This document shows, one piece after another, positions 31,993 through 38,255 of a stretch of 38,255 nt of DNA. The notes beneath the pieces were generated by a model. It did not search any database, was not told the DNA's origin, and saw nothing but the letters and a program-made list of their open reading frames with translations. The stretch covers positions 1-38,255 of the forward strand of contig DASRDP010000060.1 in assembly GCA_035652535.1 (NCBI GenBank), written 5' to 3'. Within the stretch, counting starts at the first letter, position 1; every line of letters starts with the position of its first letter. Source of the DNA: Chloroflexota bacterium. Lineage in GTDB: Bacteria > Chloroflexota > UBA6077 > SHYK01. The position numbers and the translations under genes are program-made.

Positions 31993-32499
31993 TCAGTCGA
32001 TCGGCGGGCCGAGGCGCTGCGTCTTGCCGACGAGCCTCGTGACGGGCGGGTGTGTCTCGTCAACGTGGTACGCGACGGCCTCCACCAGGATCAGGGCCGT
32101 GCTCCCGGCGCTCCCAAGCTCGCGCACCACGCGACATTCGACGCTGGCGTAGCTGTCCTTCACGAGAGGCGGCTTCACGACCTTCGCCGGAAGGGGCGTC
32201 AGTCCCAGAATCGCGAACTTGTCCTCCGTCTCTCGGCCGCTGAGGCCGCGGCTCCGATCGATGGCACCAACGTGCGCTTCCGAACAGGTGTTGACGACCA
32301 CCTCGCCCGTCAGGCGCACCGTCTCGTAGCTGTAGTTGCCCTGCTGCATGCCGATGAGGAGCAGCGGGGGATCCTCGGAAATCCCGATCGCGCGGAAGGC
32401 GAACTGCACATTGGGGTGTCCGTCCCGCGATGTCGTGTAGAGATACAGCCCGCTGGGCGTCGCGCGAAAGGCGGATTTCAGGGGGGCTTCCTGGAGCAC
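31993..32499 (-). CDS. Flavin-reductase-like FMN-binding split-barrel protein
   Basis: A 168-residue split-barrel FMN protein of the flavin reductase family. Features are a beta strand opening (SGLYLYTTSRDGHPNVQFAFRAIG), PLLLIGMQQGNYSYETVRLTGEVVVN with the conserved Asn, and the C-terminal ALILVEAVAYHVDE. It could supply reduced FMN to the LLM monooxygenases of this window (8722 and 33730), a common pairing. The start is a GTG at 32499 preceded by GGAGGAG; the sequence upstream has no other good option. The protein is slightly short compared with the usual 170-200 residues, yet complete. Confidence 0.85.
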   Translation of the reverse strand: MLQEAPLKSAFRATPSGLYLYTTSRDGHPNVQFAFRAIGISEDPPLLLIGMQQGNYSYETVRLTGEVVVNTCSEAHVGAIDRSRGLSGRETEDKFAILGLTPLPAKVVKPPLVKDSYASVECRVVRELGSAGSTALILVEAVAYHVDETHPPVTRLVGKTQRLGPPID

Positions 32500-32624
32500 A
32501 ACTCCTCCATGGGAACGAGGATCGGGCGAGGGCCGGGCGCGCGTGCGGCCGCAGCATTATGGGTCTCAGGATCGTCCGCCGCAACGCGGGCGTGTTGCCT
32601 CAAGACTTAAACCGACCGGACGGG

Positions 32625-32653
32625 TTGCCGCGCCCCGTAGGCGTCGGTACTAT
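32625..32653 (+). promoter_or_regulatory. Promoter of Pht5-like gene 3
   Basis: TTGCCG (32625-32630), 17-base spacer, TACTAT (32648-32653). The start codon is 27 bases further on, with a GGGAG ribosome site between. Confidence 0.5.
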
Positions 32654-32679
32654 TCGATGGATCTTCTCGGGAGTACTGC

Positions 32680-33672
32680 ATGGCCCAATCGACGAGCATC
32701 CACCTGCGCATGGTGATCCCACCCGCCCCCTGGACGCGCGCCATGGAAGATGGGAGCGTCCGCATTCCGGGGCTAACGTGGGAATGCGTTTCGGAGATCG
32801 ACAACGCGCCCGATCGATTCATCGCGACCGAGCAGGGCGACGTAGCGGTGGGAGAGAACGGCGTGCGCCGCCTCGTGCTCGAGCTGCTGAAGGGCCGCCC
32901 CGCGCGGGCGATCCCCGTCTGGTTCGGGCGCGAGCATATGCAGCGGAACATCATCGTGCGCGCGGACTCTCCGCTGCATCACCCGCGCGATCTCGCCGGC
33001 AAGCGAATCGGCTCGCGGCTCACGATCCAATCAGGAACAGGGGCGGCTGTCCTCATGGTCCTCGATCACGCCTATGGCATCGATCTCATGAGCATCGACT
33101 GGTTCATGGGCGATCCCGCCTCCCTCCCAGCGAACGCGATGGGGCTCCGCCTCCACGACGGCCCGACTTCGGAGGAGGCCGAGTTCGCGATGCTGCTGCG
33201 CGGCGACGTGGACGCGGTCATCGAGACCACCGGTCCTCGGTACCATTCGCTATTCGGCGCGGACTCTATCGATCAGCTTCTCGCGCGCTATCCAGGGACC
33301 AGGCCGCTCATTGAGGACCCCGGGGTGATTGCCGAGACGTACCGGCGGACCGGGCTCTATCCGATCTCAGATCTGGCGACGGTCGACCCGGACGTAGCCC
33401 GCGCCCACCCGGAGATCCCTGGCCAGGTTGTCGAGGCCTTCTCCCAGGCGAACCGCCGCGCGGCCGCGTATCGGCCGGCCGACGAGCAAGCCCTCGCCGA
33501 GCGAGAGATCGAGCTGCTCGGCGAGGACCCGCACGTCTACGGATTGAGCGATACGGCGCGCGCAAACATCGCGGCGTTCATCGATTTTCTGCACCGGCTC
33601 GGCGCTTTCGAGCGTCCGGTCCCGCCCGAGGATCTGTTCCATCCATCAACGCTGCCTGGCGGAGGGCGCTAG
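32680..33672 (+). CDS. 4,5-dihydroxyphthalate-decarboxylase-like / PBP-fold protein 3
   Basis: A 330-residue third member of the family in this window, the most divergent of the three. Shared pattern: GDVAVGENGVRRL, AIPVWFGREHMQRNIIVRAD, HPRDLAGKRIGSRLTIQSG, LLRGDVDAVIETTG, and RRTGLYPISDL. The conserved His in the last motif (IMHTV, TPVHL in the others) is absent: ISDLAT. No signal peptide. Own promoter at 32625-32653. It precedes an LLM oxidoreductase on the same strand by 57 bases, likely co-transcribed with it. Pht5-like decarboxylase or a substrate-binding relative; the loss of the His makes catalysis less certain here. Confidence 0.75.
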   Translation: MAQSTSIHLRMVIPPAPWTRAMEDGSVRIPGLTWECVSEIDNAPDRFIATEQGDVAVGENGVRRLVLELLKGRPARAIPVWFGREHMQRNIIVRADSPLHHPRDLAGKRIGSRLTIQSGTGAAVLMVLDHAYGIDLMSIDWFMGDPASLPANAMGLRLHDGPTSEEAEFAMLLRGDVDAVIETTGPRYHSLFGADSIDQLLARYPGTRPLIEDPGVIAETYRRTGLYPISDLATVDPDVARAHPEIPGQVVEAFSQANRRAAAYRPADEQALAEREIELLGEDPHVYGLSDTARANIAAFIDFLHRLGAFERPVPPEDLFHPSTLPGGGR

Positions 33673-33729
33673 GCGGCGACCCAACACGGCATCCTGCACT
33701 CATCACGATTCCGAGAGGAGCGCTCGGGC

Positions 33730-34635
33730 ATGATCCACATCGGCCTCACGATCCCCACCTCTGCCCCCGACGCGGAGGCGAGAACGGCGATCGAATTCGG
33801 CAGAAGCGCCGAGATGGCGGGATTGGACTCGGTATGGGTCAGCGACCGCCTGGTCTTCCCGAACCAGGACCCGCTCGTGACGCTGGCGGCCGTCGCCGCG
33901 ACGACGACGCGCATCGGACTCGGCACCTGCGTCTTGCTGGGCGCGCTTCGCCGCCCTGCCCTGCTCGCCAAGATGGTCGCCAGCATCGATCGGCTCTCTG
34001 GGGGCCGCGTGATTCTCGGCCTGGGCGCAGGAAGCCGGCCAGATGACTTTGCCGCCGGGGAGATCCCATTCGAGCATCGCGGCAGCCGGCTCGAGGAAGA
34101 CGTCCGATTGCTGCGGGCGATCTGGTCCGGCGACGAGGTGAGGCACGCGGGGAACTTTCATCAGATCGACGTGGGGGCTATCGGTCCCCGTCCAGCGCAA
34201 AGCCACATTCCCATCTGGTTCGGCGGCGGCGCGGACTCGGCGCTCAAGCGAATTGTCCGGGTGGGGGACGGGTACATCGGGAGCTCGAGCAGCGGACCCG
34301 CTGGCTTTCGCGCAAATTGGGACAAGATTCGCCGATTTGCCGAAGCGGCCGGCCGCGACATCGGCGAGATCACGCCCGCTGCGCTCGTGTACGCCTGTGT
34401 CGATGACGATCGAGAGCGCGCAGAGGCAAAGGCGCTCGCCTACCGGATGAACTACTACGGCACGCGGCGAATGGACACGACAGGCTTCCTCCTCGGATCC
34501 GCGGACGACTGCGTGCGTGGGGCCCACGAGTACTTTGAAGCGGGCGTGCAAACGATGATCGTCGGCAGCCTGACGGCCGATTTGACGTCCCTCGATCGAT
34601 TCTGCGAACAGGTACTCCCCCGGCTTCGCGCTTAG
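33730..34635 (+). CDS. LLM-class flavin/F420-dependent oxidoreductase
   Basis: A 301-residue luciferase-like TIM barrel. Landmarks are MIHIGLTIPTSAPDAE, SVWVSDRLVF, TRIGLGTCVLLGALRRPALLAKMVASIDRLSGGRVILGLGAG, and IPIWFGGGADSALKRIVRVGDGYIG. These match the one-component F420- or FMN-dependent group more than the RutA-like protein at 8722. It is shorter than that one (301 against 377). GAGAGGAG lies before the ATG. The next gene starts three bases after its stop. The substrate is unknown. Confidence 0.9.
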   Translation: MIHIGLTIPTSAPDAEARTAIEFGRSAEMAGLDSVWVSDRLVFPNQDPLVTLAAVAATTTRIGLGTCVLLGALRRPALLAKMVASIDRLSGGRVILGLGAGSRPDDFAAGEIPFEHRGSRLEEDVRLLRAIWSGDEVRHAGNFHQIDVGAIGPRPAQSHIPIWFGGGADSALKRIVRVGDGYIGSSSSGPAGFRANWDKIRRFAEAAGRDIGEITPAALVYACVDDDRERAEAKALAYRMNYYGTRRMDTTGFLLGSADDCVRGAHEYFEAGVQTMIVGSLTADLTSLDRFCEQVLPRLRA

Positions 34636-34638
34636 CGC

Positions 34639-35361
34639 ATGTGTTTCATCCTTATCCTGACGCGGGTTCGTGACGACTATCCGCTCATTGTCGCGGCGAA
34701 CCGCGATGAATCGCGCGCACGGCCGTCTGAGCCGCCACACCGGTGGGATACCAGCCCGGGGATCTGGGCGGGTCGCGACGTCGCTGCTGGCGGCACCTGG
34801 CTCGGCGTGAACGACCGCGGCGTACTGGCAGCAATCACGAACCGCCGCGATGGCGCGATCGATCGGACCCTGCCCTCGCGCGGCGGGCTCTGCCTCGACG
34901 TGCTCCTCAGCCGGTCGACGGCCGATGCGGAGGGAACCATCAGGGAGCGCCTCGCCGCCTCGCGCTACAACCCGTTCAATCTGCTCTGCGCCGACGTCCA
35001 CGGGAGTTGGTCGATGACGTGGCGGGGCGACCGGCAGGTGTTCGAGCCTGGGCCGCACGTCATCACCAACGAGGGCGACCCCGACGGGCCCGGCTTGCCG
35101 ACCGCCTCGCGCGGCCTCGAGCTTCTCGCCAGGGTCGACTATCGCGGCGATCCCCTCGACGAGGTCTTGCGCCAGCTCGGGCGGATCTGCGCAGACACGG
35201 ACGGCCCCACTCCGATCTGCCGACCGGGCGGCGAGCGCGGGACCGTCTCGTCGAGTCTCATCGCGCTGTCGACCGATGGCCGCATCGCCGCGTATTGGCA
35301 CGCCAACGGCCCGCCGTCGGACGAGAGCTATGCTCCCGTAGAGCTTGGGGCCCAGGGCTGA
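34639..35361 (+). CDS. NRDE-family (TANGO2-like) protein
   Basis: A 240-residue protein starting MCFILILTR with the conserved Cys2 and the NRDE motif at residues 21-24, which give the family its name. Further landmarks are WAGRDVAAGGTWLGVN, RNPFNLL-like RYNPFNLLCAD, and the C-terminal GERGTVSSSLIAL. Bacterial and eukaryotic members (TANGO2/HRG-9) are linked to lipid or heme handling, and some are Ntn-hydrolase-like. Only three bases separate it from the LLM gene, so they share a transcript. The start is fixed by the conserved MC beginning. Confidence 0.9.
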   Translation: MCFILILTRVRDDYPLIVAANRDESRARPSEPPHRWDTSPGIWAGRDVAAGGTWLGVNDRGVLAAITNRRDGAIDRTLPSRGGLCLDVLLSRSTADAEGTIRERLAASRYNPFNLLCADVHGSWSMTWRGDRQVFEPGPHVITNEGDPDGPGLPTASRGLELLARVDYRGDPLDEVLRQLGRICADTDGPTPICRPGGERGTVSSSLIALSTDGRIAAYWHANGPPSDESYAPVELGAQG

Positions 35362-35431
35362 ATCGCCGGCGGCCTTTCCGCGCGAAAGCGGTACGCTTGT
35401 TGTGCAGACTGAGCGAGGCGAGGTGAGCGAC

Positions 35432-35854
35432 ATGGGAGCCGTTCCGTATTTCACGGGGTCGATTGGCCTGAGGGGACAGGCAGAGTTGACAGTCGCGTCG
35501 GAGCACACGGCCGCCTTTGCCAGCGGCGGGAAATTGCCGGCCGTGCTCTCGACGCCGCGCCTGCTGCAGCTCGTCGAGGACGCGACCTATATGCTGGCCG
35601 ACCAGTATCTCGAGGATGGGTACACGAGCGTTGGGTTCGAGGTCGTGCTGGAGCATCTCGCGCCGAGCCGCGTAGGCGACACCGTCACCGCCGACGTCCT
35701 GCTCGAGGTCGCCGAGGACCGCGATCTGGTCTTCCGGTTCACAGTACGGAACGCGGGATCGCTTCGCGAGGTCGCCCGCGGGACCCAGACCCGCAAGATC
35801 GTGCTCATGGAAGAATTCATGCGAAAATTGGGGGCGGATCGCTCGCGATTGTGA
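35432..35854 (+). CDS. FlK-like hotdog thioesterase
   Basis: A 140-residue hotdog-fold acyl-CoA thioesterase. The catalytic triad of fluoroacetyl-CoA thioesterase FlK (Thr, Glu, His) is present at Thr41 (VLSTPRLL), Glu49 (LVEDA) and His75 (VLEHLAPSR), at nearly the same positions as in FlK. The sequence VGDTVTADVLLEVAEDRDLVFRF is the usual strand region. The ATG at 35432 was chosen over the longer reading from 35345 because GAGGTGA precedes it and the family starts here. It probably hydrolyses a small acyl- or aryl-CoA. It lies between the NRDE gene and a Paa-like diiron protein gene. Confidence 0.87.
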   Translation: MGAVPYFTGSIGLRGQAELTVASEHTAAFASGGKLPAVLSTPRLLQLVEDATYMLADQYLEDGYTSVGFEVVLEHLAPSRVGDTVTADVLLEVAEDRDLVFRFTVRNAGSLREVARGTQTRKIVLMEEFMRKLGADRSRL

Positions 35855-35915
35855 GGCGAGTGGCCTGCGCGATCGACGGGATGCGCCGAACTTGGCGAAG
35901 GAGCGACACCAGTCA

Positions 35916-36674
35916 ATGCAGACACGAGACATCCAGTGGGGCGAGATGAAGGGCGTGCGGAAGTTCGAACATGCCCACGAGCTTCCAGACGAATACCGCG
36001 ACTTCCTGATCAAGCTGCTGTGGGTGCAGGCGGATACCGAATTCGCATCGGTCCAGCAGCACCGCCCCTGGCTCGACAAGGCGCCGACGTTCGAGGATCG
36101 GTGGATCGAGGCGCGGATCATCGCCGATGAGATGCGCCACGGCTGGCAGATGGTCAAGCTCCTCGAGGACTTTGGGGCCGATGGACGCAGATATATCGAG
36201 GACCTCTTGCACCGCAAGGAGCACGAGCACAAGCTCGACTCCTTCAACATGGACTTCGAGACGTGGCAGGACGTCGCGGCGTTCGCTTGCCTGGTCGACC
36301 GGGTGGGCATGTACCAGCTGCGGGCCTTTCAGGAATGCAGCTACGGTCCGCTCGCCCGCGCCATACCCCAGATGCTTGCCGAGGAAAATCTCCACATCGG
36401 CGCGGGTCGAAACACCCTGAACCGAATCGCCAACGATCCGGATTACTACGGCAATCGTGAGCTGGCGCAAGCCGCCGTCAACAAGTGGTACCCGCGCGCC
36501 CTCGACATGTTCGGCCACACGGGCTCCGCGGGCAGCGAGATGGCCGTCCGCCTCGGCGTCAAGCGGTGGCGGAACGAAGAAGCGCGGCGCATGTACATCG
36601 ACGAAGTTGCCCCGATCCTGGAGAAGATGGGGCTGAGTGCCCCCGACGAGCACTTCGATCGACGCGTCGCTTAG
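35916..36674 (+). CDS. Phenylacetyl-CoA-epoxidase-like (PaaA/PaaC) diiron protein
   Basis: A 252-residue ferritin-like four-helix protein of the phenylacetic acid catabolic protein family (PaaA/PaaC, BoxB-like). Iron-ligand motifs: Glu42 in QADTEFAS, Glu72/His75 in ADEMRHGW, a helix with DRVGMYQLRAFQE, and Glu157/His160 in LAEENLHIGAG. PaaA-type catalysis forms a ring epoxide of an aryl-CoA with O2, using a PaaC partner and a PaaE reductase; those subunits are not visible here. ATG 35916 is used; AAGGAG stands 12 bases before it, and TTG 35892 is an alternative. The hotdog thioesterase 61 bases upstream suits a CoA-ester pathway. The C-terminus (GLSAPDEHFDRRVA) is normal. Confidence 0.85.
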   Translation: MQTRDIQWGEMKGVRKFEHAHELPDEYRDFLIKLLWVQADTEFASVQQHRPWLDKAPTFEDRWIEARIIADEMRHGWQMVKLLEDFGADGRRYIEDLLHRKEHEHKLDSFNMDFETWQDVAAFACLVDRVGMYQLRAFQECSYGPLARAIPQMLAEENLHIGAGRNTLNRIANDPDYYGNRELAQAAVNKWYPRALDMFGHTGSAGSEMAVRLGVKRWRNEEARRMYIDEVAPILEKMGLSAPDEHFDRRVA

Positions 36675-36716
36675 CGGCGCTGCCCGCGACGTGGCCGGCA
36701 TCGATCACGCGAGAGA

Positions 36717-37640
36717 ATGCGCGGGCTCGACGCGAGCTCCGCGCCCGAGGCGACAGTGAAACGCACCGATAAGCGATCGCAACCTAATCGCAGGGAAGGC
36801 CGCGCTCCCCAGGATCCCCCGCCCGCGGAGTTGCATCAGCGCACCGAGGTGCTGGAACGCCTCCTCGACCTGGCATACGACGTCAGCTCCTATCTCCGAC
36901 ACCAAGCGCAGCCGACAATTCGGCTCTCCGCCGCCCTCCTGCTCGCGGCGTCGCTGGCCGCCTGCAGCAGCGCCGGGGGTGAAACAGCGGTTCCAAGCGT
37001 GCAACCCCTGACGCAGGAGGTCCGGTCCGGCCTGCCGACGCAATCGGGCAGCTATCCCGTGGTCGCCAATTCCATCACGCGCGATCCTCAGGGCGTGTAT
37101 CAGTTCTCCTGGCTACAACCTGGCGCTTCGGGGGGCCAGGGTACACCCGCCCGCGTGAGTCTCTTGCGCCTTGCCGAGGCCGACGGGAATCCCACATTAG
37201 AGGTTCCCATCTCCGGCGATCCTATCCTGCATCTGTCGGCCGACACCCCGATCCAGCTTGCTGGCGTCCAGGGGGGCGCCGCCACTCCGACGGCCCAGAA
37301 TCGCGACTACGTCTATTGGCGACCCTTCTACGTCGGTGGCGGGTACTACGGCGGGTACTCCGGGCCACGATACTATGACCCGCCGTCCCAAACAGCCCCG
37401 AGCACGGGAACCGTCGATGGCTCGACGGCCTCCGTGGCCCCGCGGCCCGCTGCGGAGCGCACATTTGGCGCCAGCCACGCCGTGAGCGGACGCGCGGGGG
37501 GCGCCGGCGCCGGCGTGGCGGCAACGAACAAGAGCGGAGCCAGTGTCAGCGCGGTCGGTGGCAAGAGCGCGTCGGTGGCGCCCAAGTCGGGAGGGTTCTC
37601 GGCGGGAGCGAGGGGTGGAGCATCGGCGAGCAGCAGTTGA
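36717..37640 (+). CDS. Lipoprotein-like protein with Gly/Ala/Ser-rich tail
   Basis: A 307-residue product. A lipobox-like LAAC (cysteine near residue 83) ends a hydrophobic stretch LSAALLLAASLAAC, but it is preceded by about 65 polar, Arg-rich residues instead of a short leader, so the true start may lie further in (for instance the TTG or GTG codons near 36830-36855). The middle is a beta-like domain (YPVVANSITRDPQGVYQFSWLQPG). The end has a YVGGGYYGGYSGPRYY segment and a long low-complexity Ala/Gly/Ser tail. No enzyme motif. The last codons overlap the next start as TTGA. The family is unknown. Confidence 0.6.
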   Translation: MRGLDASSAPEATVKRTDKRSQPNRREGRAPQDPPPAELHQRTEVLERLLDLAYDVSSYLRHQAQPTIRLSAALLLAASLAACSSAGGETAVPSVQPLTQEVRSGLPTQSGSYPVVANSITRDPQGVYQFSWLQPGASGGQGTPARVSLLRLAEADGNPTLEVPISGDPILHLSADTPIQLAGVQGGAATPTAQNRDYVYWRPFYVGGGYYGGYSGPRYYDPPSQTAPSTGTVDGSTASVAPRPAAERTFGASHAVSGRAGGAGAGVAATNKSGASVSAVGGKSASVAPKSGGFSAGARGGASASSS

Positions 37641-37837
37641 CCGCGCGGGAGCAACGGGAGTTGGCGCGCCTGATCCGCCGCAGCCCGCTCCTCGACCCCA
37701 CGTCGCGTCGGAGATGGCTCGAGGTACTCCCCCATCTCAAGCCCGTCGACGGCGCGCGCCTGCGTCAGATTCTCGCCGCCGGCGGAGAGGCCGGGGGGCA
37801 AGCAGCGACGTCCGAGTCAACGCCTGGCGCCCGTTGA
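37637..37837 (+). CDS. Small TTG-start protein coupled to the lipoprotein gene
   Basis: A 66-residue product, TREQRELARLIRRSPLLDPTSRRRW-like: basic, helical, with LEVLPHLKPVDGARLRQILA, which could be a small helical bundle. The TTG start shares TTGA with the preceding stop (37638-37640), and its own stop again makes TTGA with the next gene. No domain is recognised. The chain of overlaps supports a real gene more than its length does. Confidence 0.5.
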   Translation: MTAREQRELARLIRRSPLLDPTSRRRWLEVLPHLKPVDGARLRQILAAGGEAGGQAATSESTPGAR

Positions 37838-38255
37838 TCGTCCCGACGGGTCGCCTGCTGGCCCAGGCGCTCCGTCGATGGCAGCGGGCGGCCGGACCGT
37901 ACTGGATGTACGTCTGCGCGGCGCCATTTCTCCAACCCGTCCCAATTCGGGAACCCAGCTACCGCCGAATCGACCCGTCGCTCCTGGCTGCAATCCGCGA
38001 TAGCGGCGGTGACCGACCCCACGTGTTCGTGGATCGCGGGAACCCAGAGTCGGCGCTCGCGCTCACGCCGGCCCTCATGGACGCGGGACTTCGCGTCGTC
38101 CCGATCGCGCAGCGCTGGGTCTCCGCGGACGCGGTGGTGCCGTCGGCGGGTTTGGTCGCGTCGCTTCTCGCCTTCGCACCGGCCGTGTCCCGGCCAGATC
38201 CCGCGTGTGGCTACGTCTTCGTCCTCGACGGCGCTCGACGAGGGATGGAGGGGCG
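37834..38255 (+). CDS. Hypothetical protein, 3' end outside window
   Basis: Open from a TTG at 37834 (TTGA overlap with the stop of the previous gene) to the window end, 140 codons without a stop. The frame also extends upstream as VNAWRPLIVPTGR. Sequence includes PYWMYVCAAPFLQPVPIREPSY, RPHVFVDRGNPESALAL and GLRVVPIAQRWVSADAV, with alternating strand and helix; a short hydrophobic stretch follows. No family is recognised. Confidence 0.5.
   Translation, partial: MIVPTGRLLAQALRRWQRAAGPYWMYVCAAPFLQPVPIREPSYRRIDPSLLAAIRDSGGDRPHVFVDRGNPESALALTPALMDAGLRVVPIAQRWVSADAVVPSAGLVASLLAFAPAVSRPDPACGYVFVLDGARRGMEG

Noticed and set aside
32680-34635. NMT1/ThiY-type ABC transport operon around Pht5-like gene 3
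   Set aside because: No permease or ATPase gene adjoins, and the protein has no export signal.
1-38255. tRNA, rRNA, CRISPR, IS element, prophage or attachment site
   Set aside because: No cloverleaf, regular spaced repeats, transposase or integrase motifs were seen on either strand; a dedicated scan would be decisive.

Overview
The window is GC-rich (roughly two thirds G+C by eye) bacterial chromosome, tightly packed on both strands. It holds about 37 protein genes, one broken gene, and no tRNA, rRNA, CRISPR, phage or transposase gene that I can see. The gene content suggests an uncultured soil- or water-type member of the Chloroflexota or a similar high-GC lineage. The reasons are LuxR/AAA-type ATPase-TPR regulators, many flavin-dependent and amidohydrolase-type catabolic genes, an ECF sigma factor with a DUF5667-like partner, NRDE and dihydroxyphthalate-decarboxylase-like families, and intergenic TGTCATCCTGAGCGAAGCG-type repeats. 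This assignment is inference and was not tested.

Layout. 1-3.0 kb: the 3' part of an ATPase/TPR regulator with an abrupt codon-usage change, then a shortened HicB-like gene abutting a PAS-domain pseudogene broken by a 22-bp tandem duplication. 3.2-4.6 kb: HpcH/HpaI aldolase and VOC-fold gene, followed by a REP-like repeat. 4.8-9.9 kb (minus strand): MFS transporter, LysM-NlpC/P60 hydrolase, M20 peptidase, LLM flavin monooxygenase. The first two have no ordinary start codon in the right place. 10-12.3 kb (plus): cyclic-nucleotide-domain protein (predicted leaderless), a membrane-anchored protein and a YetF-like DUF421 protein. 12.4-15 kb: peptide-type ABC solute-binding lipoprotein and a divergent exported protein. 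15-19.5 kb: dihydroxyphthalate-decarboxylase-like gene 1, BNR-repeat protein with an operator-like palindrome, a racemase-fold protein lacking both catalytic cysteines, an enolase-superfamily enzyme, and a SelW-like CxxC protein. 19.6-22.4 kb: two small exported proteins, then an ECF sigma factor and a membrane-anchored DUF5667-like protein.

22.4-30.1 kb is a long minus-strand block that reads: FAD subunit, dCTP deaminase, molybdopterin subunit, 2Fe-2S subunit, then UbiD-type decarboxylase and amidohydrolase. The four upstream genes overlap or nearly touch. This is a three-subunit molybdenum hydroxylase with a nucleotide enzyme embedded in it. 30.2-38.2 kb: dihydroxyphthalate-decarboxylase-like genes 2 and 3, a YgjP-like metallopeptidase, flavin reductase-like protein, a second LLM oxidoreductase, NRDE protein, a FlK-like thioesterase, a Paa-type diiron protein, and a lipoprotein followed by two genes that start at TTG inside the preceding stop (TTGA).

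Taken together the central 20 kb looks like a catabolic island for aromatic or heterocyclic acids: hydroxylation (Mo hydroxylase, LLM enzymes, diiron protein), decarboxylation (UbiD, Pht5-like), hydrolysis (amidohydrolase, thioesterase) and isomerisation (enolase, racemase-like). The substrate cannot be read from the sequence. The points most worth following are the dCTP deaminase inside the Mo-hydroxylase operon, the three Pht5-like paralogues without signal peptides, the Cys-less racemase homologue, and the start-codon-less NlpC/MFS pair.
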